A model generated the notes under the pieces. That model was not told the origin of the DNA, made no database searches, and saw only the letters and a program-made list of their open reading frames with translations. A stretch of DNA of 64,000 bases, from positions 4,278,001-4,342,000 of the forward strand of contig NZ_CP094357.1 of the NCBI RefSeq assembly GCF_014779555.2, read 5' to 3'. Origin of the DNA: Lysobacter capsici (GTDB lineage Bacteria; Pseudomonadota; Gammaproteobacteria; Xanthomonadales; Xanthomonadaceae). Positions 8,753 to 17,682 of this stretch are shown here, piece by piece; the first letter of the stretch is position 1, and each line of letters opens with the position of its first letter. Both the position numbers and the translations under genes were made by a program.

Positions 8753-9325
8753 TCATTCATGCAGATGCAGTGCGAGGATCGCATCGCCATAGGTGTTTCT
8801 ACCTACTTGAAAGCTGCGCTCGCCGACTTGGCGAAAACCGTTGCGCGCATAAAAGGCCAACGCGCGCGCATTGCCGGCATAGACGCCGAGCAACAGCCGC
8901 CGCGCGCCGCGCGCGCGCGACTCGGCCACCGCATGCCGCATCAGTTCGCGACCGACGCCGCCGCCATGAAAACGCGACAACAGATAGATGCGCTTGAGCT
9001 CCAGATCGTCGTCGCTCACGTCCGCGAGCGGCAGCCTGGCCGGGGCGACCACCGCGTAACCGACCGGGGCGTCGCCGCGATCGGTTTCGGCAAGCCACGA
9101 TGTGCACGCCGGATCGGCGAGCCAGGCGCTGTAGACCTCGGCGGCGTGTTGCGCGCGGCAGTGTTCGACGATGTCGCGGCCGTGCAGGATGCCGGCGAAG
9201 GTTTCCAGGAACGTCGCCGCGCCGGCCAGGGCCAGCGCGCCGGCGTCGCCGGCATGGGCGCGGCGGATATGGGTGGCGGTGAGGTCGGCGGCAGGGTCGG
9301 TCGAATCGCTCATGGCGGTGTGCAT
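8753..9325 (-). CDS. GNAT-family N-acetyltransferase
   Basis: 190 aa if started at 9325; an internal ATG at 9313 (MSDSTDP) is equally possible and neither has a strong ribosome-binding site. The GNAT fold is shown by HIRRAHAGD at the N terminus, LELKRIYLLSRFHGGGVGRELM (the acetyl-CoA pyrophosphate loop RxxGxG, here RFHGGGVG) at about residues 125-140, and NARALAFYARNGF near the C terminus. It transfers an acetyl group from acetyl-CoA to an amine; the substrate is unknown. A REP-like repeat lies between it and the next gene. Confidence 0.85.
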   Translation of the reverse strand: MHTAMSDSTDPAADLTATHIRRAHAGDAGALALAGAATFLETFAGILHGRDIVEHCRAQHAAEVYSAWLADPACTSWLAETDRGDAPVGYAVVAPARLPLADVSDDDLELKRIYLLSRFHGGGVGRELMRHAVAESRARGARRLLLGVYAGNARALAFYARNGFRQVGERSFQVGRNTYGDAILALHLHE

Positions 9326-9404
9326 TCACAGGGCGGGGGCGATCAAGATCGCACGCCCGCCGACCGAACGGCATCGGCGAAAAGTCGCATCCGCGATAGC
9401 CCCC

Positions 9405-9429
9405 CGCAGGAGCGGCGCAAGCCGCGACC
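9405..9429 (+). repeat. REP-like unit, single copy
   Basis: A lone copy of the 25-bp unit (AGCGGCGCAAGCCGCGACC core) between the acetyltransferase and oxidoreductase genes. Confidence 0.7.
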
Positions 9430-9483
9430 GCGCCGCCGCATCGACGGCGCGGCCTCGCGCAACCGCGACACCCGCCGCCTGCC

Positions 9484-10500
9484 TCAGCGCGCGACCTCGA
9501 TCACCACCTTGCCGAAATGCGCGCCGCTTTGCAGATGCTCATACGCCTGACGCGCCTGATCGAAAGCGAACACCCGATCGACCACCGGCGCGATCGCCTT
9601 GACCGCGACGAAGCGCGACAGGTCCTCGGCCATCGCGCGGCTGCCGACGAAGATGCCGGACAGGCGCTTGACCCCGGTGATCAGCGAGAACGGATTGAAG
9701 TCGCCGCCGAAACCGCTGACCCCGCCGATGATCGAGATCGCCCCGCCGATCGCGGCGGCATCGATCGAACGCTGCAAGGTGCCCTGGCCGCCGACCTCCA
9801 GCACCGCGTCCACGCCTCGTCCGTCGGTGAGCCGGCGCACCTCGTCCTGCCATTGCGGCGTGGCGCGGTAATTGATCGTCGCATCGGCGCCGAGCGCCTT
9901 GGCGCGCGCGAGCTTGTCGTCGCTGGACGAGGTGATGATCGCGCGCAGCCCGGCCGCCTTAGCCAGTTGCAGGCCCCAGATCGACACGCCGCCGGTGCCC
10001 AGCAGCAATACGCTCGCGCCCGGCTGCACGCGCGCGTCGACGAACAGCGCATTCCATGCGGTCACCCCGGCGCAGGTCAGGGTCGCGGCCTGGGCGTCGT
10101 CGAGGTGCGCGGGCACCGCGAACACCGAGTCTTCGAAGACCACGATTTCCTCGGCCAGCACGCCGTCGGCGACCGCGCCGAACGGGTCGCGGGTGTTGTG
10201 CGCGGTTGGCGCGCCGGCGTGCCAGTGCGGGAAGAAACTGGTCGCGACCCGGTCGCCGAGCTTCCAACGGCTGGCGCCCGCGCCGAGCTCGACGATTTCG
10301 CCCACCGCGTCCGAGCCCGGCACCACCGGCGTGTCCGAACTGGCCAGGTAACTGCCGCCGGCGATCATCAGGTCGCGGAAATTCAACGACACCGCGCGAA
10401 CCCGGATCCGGACCTGGCCGGCGGCCAGCGCGAGCGAGGGACGTTCGAACGATTCCAGCGTGCCGATACCGGCGCCGCTGCGGATGCGATAAGCCTTCAT
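9484..10500 (-). CDS. Medium-chain NAD(P)-dependent alcohol dehydrogenase / quinone oxidoreductase-like protein
   Basis: 338 aa, typical MDR length. The N-terminal catalytic domain has VRAVSLNFRDLMIAGG and PVVPGSDAVGEIVELG; the nucleotide-binding domain has LLLGTGGVSIWGLQLAKAAG (about residues 170-189). The NFRD in place of the Cys-bearing motif of zinc alcohol dehydrogenases points to a zinc-free, quinone-reductase-like enzyme, probably NADP-dependent. The substrate is unknown. It is divergent from a LysR regulator 159 bases away, which probably controls it. Confidence 0.88.
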   Translation of the reverse strand: MKAYRIRSGAGIGTLESFERPSLALAAGQVRIRVRAVSLNFRDLMIAGGSYLASSDTPVVPGSDAVGEIVELGAGASRWKLGDRVATSFFPHWHAGAPTAHNTRDPFGAVADGVLAEEIVVFEDSVFAVPAHLDDAQAATLTCAGVTAWNALFVDARVQPGASVLLLGTGGVSIWGLQLAKAAGLRAIITSSSDDKLARAKALGADATINYRATPQWQDEVRRLTDGRGVDAVLEVGGQGTLQRSIDAAAIGGAISIIGGVSGFGGDFNPFSLITGVKRLSGIFVGSRAMAEDLSRFVAVKAIAPVVDRVFAFDQARQAYEHLQSGAHFGKVVIEVAR

Positions 10501-10585
10501 GGGGATTCTCTAGTCGATAGGGGGAAAGCGGCGGCCGGGCGGCGGATCGATGTGCGCGTATCCGATGTGCCTGGCGACCGTGTGG

Positions 10586-10598
10586 CGCTACGATAGCG
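10586..10598. promoter_or_regulatory. Candidate LysR-type operator
   Basis: CGCTA-CGA-TAGCG is a perfect 5-bp inverted repeat with a 3-base spacer in the divergent promoter region between the oxidoreductase and LysR genes. It fits the T-N11-A dyad style of LysR sites and includes TACGAT, which could be the -10 of the regulator gene. Confidence 0.4.
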
Positions 10599-10659
10599 TC
10601 GCCCCATGCGCCCCAGTGGCTAGCTTCAGGCCACACTTCGTATCCCTTGAGGAACCAAT

Positions 10660-11598
10660 ATGGCCGTCAACGACCGCCTGCTCGGCATCGTCGCCTTCGT
10701 CCAGTCGGCCGAGGCCGGCAGCTTCGCGATCGCCGCCGAGCGCCTGGGCGTGACCCGCTCGGCGATCGGCAAGCGCATCGCCCGGCTCGAACAGCAGCTC
10801 GGCGCGCGCCTGTTCCACCGCAGCACCCGCCGCCAGAGCCTGACCGACGACGGCCAGGCCTATTACGAACGCTGCGTCAAAGCGCTGGCCGAACTCGACG
10901 CCGCGCAGGCCGCGCTCGACAGCGGCCGGCGCGAACCCAGCGGCCGGCTGCGGGTCAGCGCGCCGGTGCTGTTCGGCCGCCATTGCGTGGCGCCGGTGAT
11001 GCTGGAACTCGCGCGCCGGCATCCCAAGCTCGATATCGACCTGTCCTTCAGCGATCGCGTGGTCGATCTGGTCGAGGAGGGTTACGACCTGGCGATCCGC
11101 ATCGGCCGCCTGCCCGACAGCGCGACCCTCGCCGCGCGCCGGCTGACCGACGAACGCCTCGGCATTTGCGCCTCGCCCGCGTACCTGGCGCAGCGCGGAC
11201 TGCCGCGCGAGGTCGACGATTTCGCCGGCCACGACGCGGTGCTGTACGGCCGCAACGGCCAGAGCGTGCCGTGGCGCCTGCGCGACGCGAACGGCCAGGT
11301 GCGCGAACCCGCGGTGCGCGCGCGCCTGCGTTTCGACGACCTGCAGGCGATCGCCGATGCCGCGATCGCCGACGCCGGCCTGGCCCTGCTGCCGTGCTGG
11401 CTGCTCAGCCAATACGTGCGCACCGGCGAACTGCAGATGGTGATGCACGCCGACCGCGTGGTCGGCGGCCGCATCAACGCGGTGTGGCCGCACACCCACT
11501 ACCTGCCGCTGCGCACGCGCGCGGCGATCGATCTGCTCGTGGAGCGGATTCCGGTGTTGGTGGGGGTGCAGGCGCAGGGGTGGCGCGAGGCGGCGTAG
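10660..11598 (+). CDS. LysR-family transcriptional regulator
   Basis: 312 aa. The N-terminal winged helix-turn-helix (residues about 1-60) reads LLGIVAFVQSAEAGSFAIAA, then ERLGVTRSAIGKRIARLEQQ and LGARLFHRSTRRQSLTDDG, the classical LysR DNA-binding signature. The rest is the periplasmic-binding-protein-like effector domain, starting near SGRLRVSAPVLFGR, of the CrgA/DsdC-like type often paired with oxidoreductases. It is transcribed away from the MDR oxidoreductase gene, so regulation of that gene and of itself is the likely role. The inducer is unknown. Confidence 0.92.
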   Translation: MAVNDRLLGIVAFVQSAEAGSFAIAAERLGVTRSAIGKRIARLEQQLGARLFHRSTRRQSLTDDGQAYYERCVKALAELDAAQAALDSGRREPSGRLRVSAPVLFGRHCVAPVMLELARRHPKLDIDLSFSDRVVDLVEEGYDLAIRIGRLPDSATLAARRLTDERLGICASPAYLAQRGLPREVDDFAGHDAVLYGRNGQSVPWRLRDANGQVREPAVRARLRFDDLQAIADAAIADAGLALLPCWLLSQYVRTGELQMVMHADRVVGGRINAVWPHTHYLPLRTRAAIDLLVERIPVLVGVQAQGWREAA

Positions 11599-11683
11599 GG
11601 ATGCGCGGTGATGCGCGGCGTGGCATCCGATGCGACGCGCGGAGCAAACGCCGCCTTCAAACCGCGGCGCTCCAACCTGCCGC

Positions 11684-11806
11684 TTCCCCCCTTTGAAAAA
11701 GGGGGGTTAGGGGGGATTTGCTTTTACCCGCAAGCGACGACGTTGCATGAGGCGTTGGAAGAGCAAAAGCGAATCCCCCCCTGCCCCCCTTTTCCAAAGG
11801 GGGGAA
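11684..11806. repeat. Palindromic intergenic element, copy A
   Basis: The element starts with the hairpin CCCCCCTTTGAAAAAGGGGGG, goes on to GGGGGGATTTGCTTTT, and after 37 bases returns as AAAAGCGAATCCCCCC and a closing hairpin CCCCCCTTTTCCAAAGGGGGG. It lies between LysR and the convergent ATPase gene and ends 11 bases from the ATPase stop codon. Related copies lie at 32481-32628, 41161-41309 and 48391-48542. Confidence 0.8.
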
Positions 11807-11816
11807 CAGCAAAGGC

Positions 11817-12977
11817 TCAACGCTCCGGCCAATACCAAGCCGGCGCATCCAGCATCCCCTGCCCGGCGATGCCGGTCTGACTGAACTGTTTTTCCAGATG
11901 CAGGCTGTTGCAATCGTCCTCGGCCTCCAGCGCGCTGATCAGGCGCGAGGCGTGCGAGACCACCCACACCTGGGTGCGGCGCGAGGCATGCGCGATCAGC
12001 CGCGCCAGCGCCGGCAACAGGTCCGGGTGCAGGCTGGTTTCGGGTTCGTTGAGCACCATCAGCGGCGGCGGGCGCGGGGTGTGCAGCGCGGCGATCCACA
12101 GCAGATAGCGCAAGGTGCCGTCGGACAGTTCCGCCGCCGACAATGGCCGCAACAGGCCGTGCTGATAAAACCGCAGCGAGAAGCGTCCGCCCTCGCCGTC
12201 GACCTCGACCCGCGCGCCGGGGAACGCGTCGTCGACCGCCTCGGCCAGCGCGCGCGGGTCGCCGATCTCGACGATGGTCCGCCAGGCCGCGGCCAGGTCG
12301 CGGCCGTCGTGACTCAACACCGGCGTGCGCGTGCCCAGTTGCGGCTGCCGCGCCGGCGCCTGCGCGTCGCTGCGGAAGTGATCGTAGAAGCGCCAGCCGC
12401 GGATGGTTTCGCGCAGGCTCAGCACCTCCGGCGCGGCGCGCGGATCGGCGATCTGGGCGAATACGCTGTCGAACGCGCTCAGGTGTTCGGCGGCGACGCG
12501 CCAGCCGCGCCCCTCGCGCACCCGCGCCATAGGCCCGCGCCGGTCGACCAGCAGATTGGACGAGCGCAGGAACGGCCCGCTCCAGATCGCCTCGCGCTTG
12601 ATCTCCGGGTCGTGGGCGAACATCGAAAGACTCGGCGTCGGCAGGCCCAGGTCGATCGCATAGCCATATTCGTCGCCGGCGAACCCCAGCCGCAGCGACA
12701 CCGGCGCGTTGCGCGGCCCGCCCTGGATCGGCACCTCGCCGCGCTTCATCCGCGCCGAGATCGACTCCGGCCCGGCCCACAAAGTCGACTCCAGCCCGCC
12801 CTCGCGCGCCAGCGCCGTCACCACCCCGCCCTGCGCGGTCTGGGCGAGCAGGCGCAGCGCGCGATACAGATTCGATTTGCCGCTGCCGTTGGCGCCGGTG
12901 ACCACGTTGAGCCGGCCCATCGGCACGACCAGTTCGCGCAGGGAACGGTAATTGGCGATGGCCAGGGTGCTGAGCAT
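11817..12977 (-). CDS. AAA ATPase of the RecF/SMC-like COG4637 type
   Basis: 386 aa. The start at 12977 (MLSTLAIANYRSL) is set by the family N terminus; no strong ribosome-binding site is seen. Walker A is GANGSGKS at residues 28-35; ELSDGTLRYL is the ABC-signature-like motif; MVLNEPETSLHPDLL is Walker B with the D-loop; WVVSHASRLI is the switch histidine. This is the layout of single-chain ABC-ATPase-fold proteins related to RecF, some of which act in repair or in phage defence (OLD- or Gabija-like) when paired with a nuclease. No nuclease partner is adjacent, so the role stays open. Confidence 0.85.
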   Translation of the reverse strand: MLSTLAIANYRSLRELVVPMGRLNVVTGANGSGKSNLYRALRLLAQTAQGGVVTALAREGGLESTLWAGPESISARMKRGEVPIQGGPRNAPVSLRLGFAGDEYGYAIDLGLPTPSLSMFAHDPEIKREAIWSGPFLRSSNLLVDRRGPMARVREGRGWRVAAEHLSAFDSVFAQIADPRAAPEVLSLRETIRGWRFYDHFRSDAQAPARQPQLGTRTPVLSHDGRDLAAAWRTIVEIGDPRALAEAVDDAFPGARVEVDGEGGRFSLRFYQHGLLRPLSAAELSDGTLRYLLWIAALHTPRPPPLMVLNEPETSLHPDLLPALARLIAHASRRTQVWVVSHASRLISALEAEDDCNSLHLEKQFSQTGIAGQGMLDAPAWYWPER

Positions 12978-13259
12978 GCGGGTCGGACGCGGAAGACGGG
13001 CGCCCAGCCTGCCAGAAGCCGCCCGCCGGCGCCCGCACCTGTCGACACTGACAGGCGACGTCCTTAAACGGACATCGATCACGTTATTATTGTCTAGCGA
13101 GTCACCCTCAGGCACGGATATTCCGTGCCTGCGTTCGTCTGGGGACCCGACCGACCTGGCCTTCCGGCCGTGCGGCGGGTGGACGGATCGGCTCGAATCA
13201 GGCGCTGCGTCCGCACCGGCCGCGGCTTTCAGGAAAGCAGTTTGAAGGAACGAATGACG

Positions 13260-14225
13260 ATGAAGACCGCAAACAGGGGAATCCAGGCCGCCGCCTGCGT
13301 GATCGGCCTGGCCGCCGCGCTGAGCGCCGCACCGGGCTGGGCCCAGCGCAAGAGCGCGCAGGACCAGCGCGCCGAGAAGATGACCCAGATCCCGACCTGC
13401 TCCAAGAACCTCGGCGCGATTTCGGTGATCGAGCCCGAAGACACGGTGAACTGGTGGAGCGGCCAGCAGCTGCCCGCGCCGAGCAAGCTGATCAAGGTGT
13501 TCGTGCAGAAGTCGCGCTGCTTCACCCTGGTCGACCGCGGCGTCGGCATGGACTCGGCGATGCGCGAACGTGATCTGGCCGCAGGCGGCCAACTGCGCAA
13601 CAAGTCCAACATCGGCAAGGGCCAGATCCGCGCCGCCGACTACGTGCTGGTGCCCGACCTGATCTCCAAGAACAGCAACGCCGGCGGCAACGCGATCGGC
13701 GGCCTGCTCGGCGGTCTGATCGGCGGCAAGGCCGGCGCGGTCGCCGGCAACCTCAACTTCAACAAGAAAACCGCCGACGTGGTGCTGACCGTGACCGACG
13801 TGCGCTCCTCCGAGCAGGTCGCGATGGCCGAGGGCAGCGCCAAGAAGACCGACATCGGTTTCGGCGGCAGCGGCGCCCTGTTCGGCGGCAGCGGCCTGGG
13901 CGGCGCCGGCGTATCGGGCTATGCCAACACCGAAGTCGGTCAGGTCATCACCCTGGCCTATCTACAGGCCTACACCAACCTGGTCGCCGAACTGGGCGGG
14001 CTGTCGGACAACCCGTCGGCCTCGAATTCGCAGCAGGCGGTCACCGTGGTCAAGGCCGCGCGCCTGTTCGCCAATTCCAACGGCGCCGGCAAGGTGGTGC
14101 GCCCGCTCGACCCGGGCATGATGCTCTACCCCACCGGCAACAAGCAGGGCGCGATGTGGGAAGTCGAGGACGAACTGGGCAACAAGGGCTGGGTGTCCTC
14201 GCTGGCGCTGGAGCTGTCGAAGTAA
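13260..14225 (+). CDS. CsgG-family secreted protein with C-terminal SH3-like region
   Basis: 321 aa. The ATG at 13260 is nine bases from GAAGGAA; an ATG at 13254 is too close to it. A signal peptide (cleavage after GWAQ, about residue 27) is present, with no lipobox. The CsgG-like core runs from about residues 40-245: CSKNLGAISVIEPED, SRCFTLVDRGVGMDSAMRERDL, and IRAADYVLVPDLISK; a glycine-rich stretch (IGGLLGGLIGGKAG) follows. Residues about 265-321 look like a bacterial SH3 fold. CsgG proteins form outer-membrane export pores, but this one lacks the lipid anchor and no curli genes are present, so a periplasmic envelope role is more likely. Confidence 0.72.
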   Translation: MKTANRGIQAAACVIGLAAALSAAPGWAQRKSAQDQRAEKMTQIPTCSKNLGAISVIEPEDTVNWWSGQQLPAPSKLIKVFVQKSRCFTLVDRGVGMDSAMRERDLAAGGQLRNKSNIGKGQIRAADYVLVPDLISKNSNAGGNAIGGLLGGLIGGKAGAVAGNLNFNKKTADVVLTVTDVRSSEQVAMAEGSAKKTDIGFGGSGALFGGSGLGGAGVSGYANTEVGQVITLAYLQAYTNLVAELGGLSDNPSASNSQQAVTVVKAARLFANSNGAGKVVRPLDPGMMLYPTGNKQGAMWEVEDELGNKGWVSSLALELSK

Positions 14226-14261
14226 GTCTTCGCTGTCTGCGTTGTTGCTCGGACAAACGAA

Positions 14262-14291
14262 AGGGCTGCCGTCACCGGCAGCCCTTTTTTG
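14262..14291 (+). terminator. Rho-independent terminator after the CsgG-like gene
   Basis: Eleven-base stem AAGGGCTGCCG (14262-14272) with CGGCAGCCCTT (14277-14287), loop TCAC, and six T residues (14286-14291). Confidence 0.93.
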
Positions 14292-14344
14292 TTGCTCGAA
14301 CCAACGCGCCCGATCGCGCGACGAACCGCCGCGGCGAGCGCGCC

Positions 14345-16129
14345 CTACTTCGCCGCGCGGCTGCGCTCGATCCAGGCCTGCACCCGCTCGCGCAAATACT
14401 GCAGGGGCACGATGCCGTCGCCGAGCACCTGCTGGTGGAACTGGCGGATCTCGAAACGATCGCCGAGCGCCTGCTCAGCCTCGCGGCGCAACGCGAAGAT
14501 TTCCAACGCGCCCGAATCGTAAGACGTGATCTGCCCCGGCATCGCCGCATAGCGATCGACCGATTCCTCGGCGACCTTGGCGCTGAAACGGCCGCTCTCG
14601 ACCATGTAATCGACCACCTGCTGACGGGTCCAGCCGTACAGATGGATGCCCGGGTCCAGCACCATGCCGCGCGCCGGCCAAGCGCGCCGGCCGATCGCCG
14701 CATACGGCGTGGTGTAAATGCCGGCCTCTTCGCTCAGCGCTTCGGCATAACGCGCCCAGCCTTCGACATAGGCCGAATTGAACGCCAGCGCCGAGAACGG
14801 ATGGCGCTGCACGCCGCGCGCGAGCGCGATCTGCAGGTGATGGCCGGGCCAGGTTTCATGCACCAGGGTGATCTCGGCCGCGCCGCGGCGATCGTCGCCG
14901 GGACGGTCGAGGTTGGCGCGGTAGATGCCCGGCTTGGTGTCGTCGGGCTGCATCTCGTAATGCGAACTGACCCCGGTGCCGCGCTGTTCTTCCTTCAAGG
15001 GTTCGACCACCGCCGGCTGCGACGGCATCGTGGCGAAATACTTGGCGCTGCGTTCGCGCGCGCGTTCGAGCAGGCCGCGCGAGAACGCCAGTTCCTCGTC
15101 GGCCGAGGCGAAGCGGTTGTCGGCCGCTTCGTCCATGCGCTTGACGATGGCCGGCAGATCGCTGACACCGAACAGTTTCTGCCCGAGCTCGCTGACCTTG
15201 CGGGTGTTCTCGGCGACGGTGCGTTGACCCAGGGCATAGACCTCCTCGGGCGCGCGATCGAGCGTGGTGAACTGGCGCAACAGCGCGCGATAGCAGGCGA
15301 CGCCGTCGGGCAAGGCCGACAGGCCGATGCTGTCGCGGCTTTGACCGATGTATTCGTCGGCGAGGAAATCGCGATAGCGGCGCAAGGCCGGCTGGATCTG
15401 ATCGGCGACGAGGCTTTCGAACTGCTTGCGGAACTCGGCATCGTCGCTGTGCTGCGCCGGCGCATAGAACGGCGATTCGACGGGCTTCATCGCCAGCAAG
15501 GCATCGATCTGCTTGAGCACGCGCGCGCCCAATGTCTTGGGCGCCGAATAACCGGCCTTGAGGCCGGCGCGCAGATTGGCGATTTCGTTATCGACATAGC
15601 CCGGAAAACCACGCCAGCGGGTCAGCGCCTGCTTGCGCTGCTCCGCCGTCGCCACCGGCTGGCGATCGGCCAGATCGGCCAGGTTGTTCTGCCAACCGCC
15701 CATGTGGTTGACGTTCCAACCCTCGCCCTTGCACACGCGCATGCCGCGGCTGGCCTGCAACATCTCGCGCACTTGCGCGTACAGCAACCGCGCGCCGTCG
15801 TCGCCGAGCGCGGCGCGGTCGATCGCCGAGAAGCGTTGCCACAAGCCGTCCTCGCGCCGTTCGAACGCGCGCAGGTCGGCGGCGGCGTTGTGCGGCAGGT
15901 AGTCGTGCCGCTTCAACGGCAGGCCGGTCTGATAGGCCGGGCCCGGATCGAAATCCAGCACCGCGGCCAGATAATCGTCGGCGATCGCGCCGACCTGAGC
16001 CGATGCGTCGTTGGCGGCGGCGCCTTGCTTGGGCGCATCGGCCTTGGCCGCCGCCGGAGCCGCCATCGTCGGCAGCGCGAGCGCGAGCGCCAAGGCCAGC
16101 AATCCGATTCGTTGCGTGTTGCGTCGCAT
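14345..16129 (-). CDS. Secreted DUF885 metallopeptidase
   Basis: 594 aa. The start at 16129 is supported by GGGGAGAGG five bases upstream. A signal peptide (LLALALALALPTMAAPAAA) is followed by an alpha-helical DUF885 domain. The zinc motif HETWPGHHLQ (HExxxGHxxQ type) lies near residue 415-425 and a downstream YVEGWARYAE supplies the conserved glutamate. DUF885 proteins are M3/M32-like carboxypeptidases or aminopeptidases; the exact cleavage is not known. Export to the periplasm or beyond fits a proteolytic lifestyle. The CsgG-like gene upstream is convergent, with a terminator between. Confidence 0.85.
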   Translation of the reverse strand: MRRNTQRIGLLALALALALPTMAAPAAAKADAPKQGAAANDASAQVGAIADDYLAAVLDFDPGPAYQTGLPLKRHDYLPHNAAADLRAFERREDGLWQRFSAIDRAALGDDGARLLYAQVREMLQASRGMRVCKGEGWNVNHMGGWQNNLADLADRQPVATAEQRKQALTRWRGFPGYVDNEIANLRAGLKAGYSAPKTLGARVLKQIDALLAMKPVESPFYAPAQHSDDAEFRKQFESLVADQIQPALRRYRDFLADEYIGQSRDSIGLSALPDGVACYRALLRQFTTLDRAPEEVYALGQRTVAENTRKVSELGQKLFGVSDLPAIVKRMDEAADNRFASADEELAFSRGLLERARERSAKYFATMPSQPAVVEPLKEEQRGTGVSSHYEMQPDDTKPGIYRANLDRPGDDRRGAAEITLVHETWPGHHLQIALARGVQRHPFSALAFNSAYVEGWARYAEALSEEAGIYTTPYAAIGRRAWPARGMVLDPGIHLYGWTRQQVVDYMVESGRFSAKVAEESVDRYAAMPGQITSYDSGALEIFALRREAEQALGDRFEIRQFHQQVLGDGIVPLQYLRERVQAWIERSRAAK

Positions 16130-16336
16130 AAGCCTCTCCCCAGCGGTCATCCGCGTCTGGATGTTAGCGACAGCGCGGACACCGCAGCCTGCGCCGGAGG
16201 TCACGGTGGCTAACGGCCTGGCTGCGAAGCCGTGGGGCATCGTCCTGCGTCGCGGCGAGTTGCGAGCGCAGTCTCACGACGACGCGGTGCCTGCGAGCGT
16301 GTACAAAGGAAGGTCGTTCGCCACCGGATCACGCCA

Positions 16337-16687
16337 ATGCCTCCCACCGACCGCAACCTGCGCCTGGACTACATCGAATTCACCGTTTCCGACATCGCCG
16401 CGTCCAAGGCGTTCTACGCCGAAGCCTTCGGCTGGACCTTCACCGACTACGGCCCGAACTATTGTGAATTCAACGACGGCCGCATGAAGGGCGGCTTCAC
16501 CACGCAAGGCAGGCCGCAACCGGGCGGCGCGCTGGTGATCATCTACGCCGACGATCTGGACAAGGCGCAACGCAAGGTCGAAGCCGCCGGCGCGCCGATC
16601 GTCGCCACCCACGAGTTCCCCGGCGGACGGCGTTTCCACTTCACCGATCCGGACGGTTACGAACTGGCGGTGTGGACCCAGGAATAA
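16337..16687 (+). CDS. VOC (glyoxalase/bleomycin resistance-like) protein
   Basis: 116 aa, one VOC module. LDYIEFTVSDIAASKAFYAE and FGWTFTDYGPNY form the first beta-alpha-beta-beta-beta unit and KAQRKVEAAGAPIV with GGRRFHFTDPDGYELAVW the second. Family members bind a metal and act on small electrophiles or lactoylglutathione; no substrate can be assigned. I chose the ATG at 16337 because residues before it do not fit the fold. Confidence 0.85.
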   Translation: MPPTDRNLRLDYIEFTVSDIAASKAFYAEAFGWTFTDYGPNYCEFNDGRMKGGFTTQGRPQPGGALVIIYADDLDKAQRKVEAAGAPIVATHEFPGGRRFHFTDPDGYELAVWTQE

Positions 16688-16771
16688 ATCCGCGTCAACG
16701 CCGCCGCGTCGCGGACGCGACGCGCGTGCGGCCTGGCTTATGATCCGGGAATCGGCAAAGGAACGATTTCG

Positions 16772-17008
16772 ATGGCCCTGGACGCGGTAGGCGAATTGCT
16801 CGGCGGCGTACTGCGTTTCGTCGGACGCATGCTGTTCGAGCTGGTGGTCGAGCTGTTGCTGTACGGCACCGGCCGTTTGCTGCTCAAACCCTTCTACCGC
16901 GACAAGGAGCCCGTCGACGGCCTGTGTACGCTGGTCGGCGTGCTGGCCTGGGCGGCATTCGCGATCGCCGCGGTCATGGCGTATCGCTACGTGCAGCCGC
17001 CGGCCTGA
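16772..17008 (+). CDS. Small inner-membrane protein
   Basis: 78 aa. AAAGGAAC about nine bases upstream supports the ATG. Two hydrophobic helices (about residues 8-36, FVGRMLFELVVELLLYG; and 51-71, LCTLVGVLAWAAFAIAAVMA) are joined by a basic, polar loop with RDKEPVDG. Small two-helix proteins of this kind are common in Xanthomonadaceae and have no assigned role. Confidence 0.7.
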   Translation: MALDAVGELLGGVLRFVGRMLFELVVELLLYGTGRLLLKPFYRDKEPVDGLCTLVGVLAWAAFAIAAVMAYRYVQPPA

Positions 17009-17144
17009 TCGCCTTCGCCGCGGGGCCGGCTTCGCTGACCACGATGCCCGACCGATCCGTGCATGAAAACCGAGCCGCCACTATCTTGACCCGGCCGGAC
17101 GATTGCGCATGCTATGCCCATCGCTTCCACTCACCGATCGCTCC

Positions 17145-17576
17145 ATGGCCTACGAACCCCTGCGCATGATCTGGGATTACGCGGACGGCCCGCGTACCGG
17201 CATCGCCGACCACAACGGCCGGCCGCACTACTTTTCCTGCGTGTTCGATGAGGAACTCGGCATCTACGGCGACCTGTTCGACATCACCCCGATCGACGAG
17301 GAAACCTTCGCCTGGGCGCAGGAGCACTGGGCGATCTGGCAACGCTGGGAAACCGAAGCCCATGCCGGCCGGCTGAGCGCCGATTCGCACCCGAAGTACG
17401 GCCATTTCGACCCGCGCTACAACGAGCTGGAAACCCTGCTCGACAAGGCCATCGACCGGCTCGCGGCGCAGACCGTGCGCCGTCACGGCGAAATCCGTCG
17501 CGCATCGATCGACGGCGAACTGTTTCCGGGGCAATGGAACCGGCTCGAGATCGAGTGGACGCAGCCGCCGGCCTGA
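17145..17576 (+). CDS. Hypothetical protein rich in Trp and acidic residues
   Basis: 143 aa from the ATG at 17145 (MAYEPLRMIWDYADGPRTG); the frame is open for a few codons upstream without better start signals. It is soluble, acidic and rich in Trp and aromatic residues (FAWAQEHWAIWQRWE), with no signal peptide, membrane segment or recognisable catalytic motif. A bidirectional terminator follows and separates it from hutU. I do not recognise the family. Confidence 0.65.
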   Translation: MAYEPLRMIWDYADGPRTGIADHNGRPHYFSCVFDEELGIYGDLFDITPIDEETFAWAQEHWAIWQRWETEAHAGRLSADSHPKYGHFDPRYNELETLLDKAIDRLAAQTVRRHGEIRRASIDGELFPGQWNRLEIEWTQPPA

Positions 17577-17633
17577 GCGCCGCCAAGCCGCCGAGCGTTC
17601 GAAACCACGTCGCACCGGCACGATCCAAATAAA

Positions 17634-17659
17634 AAACGGCCCGGAAACCCGGGCCGTTT
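17634..17659. terminator. Bidirectional terminator between the hypothetical and hutU
   Basis: AAACGGCCCGG (17634-17644) pairs with CCGGGCCGTTT (17649-17659). A run of A residues on the left serves hutU transcripts on the minus strand. Confidence 0.85.
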
Positions 17660-17682
17660 CGGTCTGAAGCAAACCGCGTCGC

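Noticed and set aside
11817-12977. Phage-defence system (Gabija- or OLD-like) based on the AAA ATPase
   Set aside because: No nuclease, TOPRIM domain or helicase gene is next to it; both flanks are unrelated genes.
14156-16213. Open frame of 685 codons on the plus strand
   Set aside because: It is antisense to the DUF885 peptidase gene, which has a signal peptide, zinc motif and ribosome-binding site. Similar antisense frames over hutU, hutF, the S9 genes, purF and the TonB receptors were dropped for the same reason.
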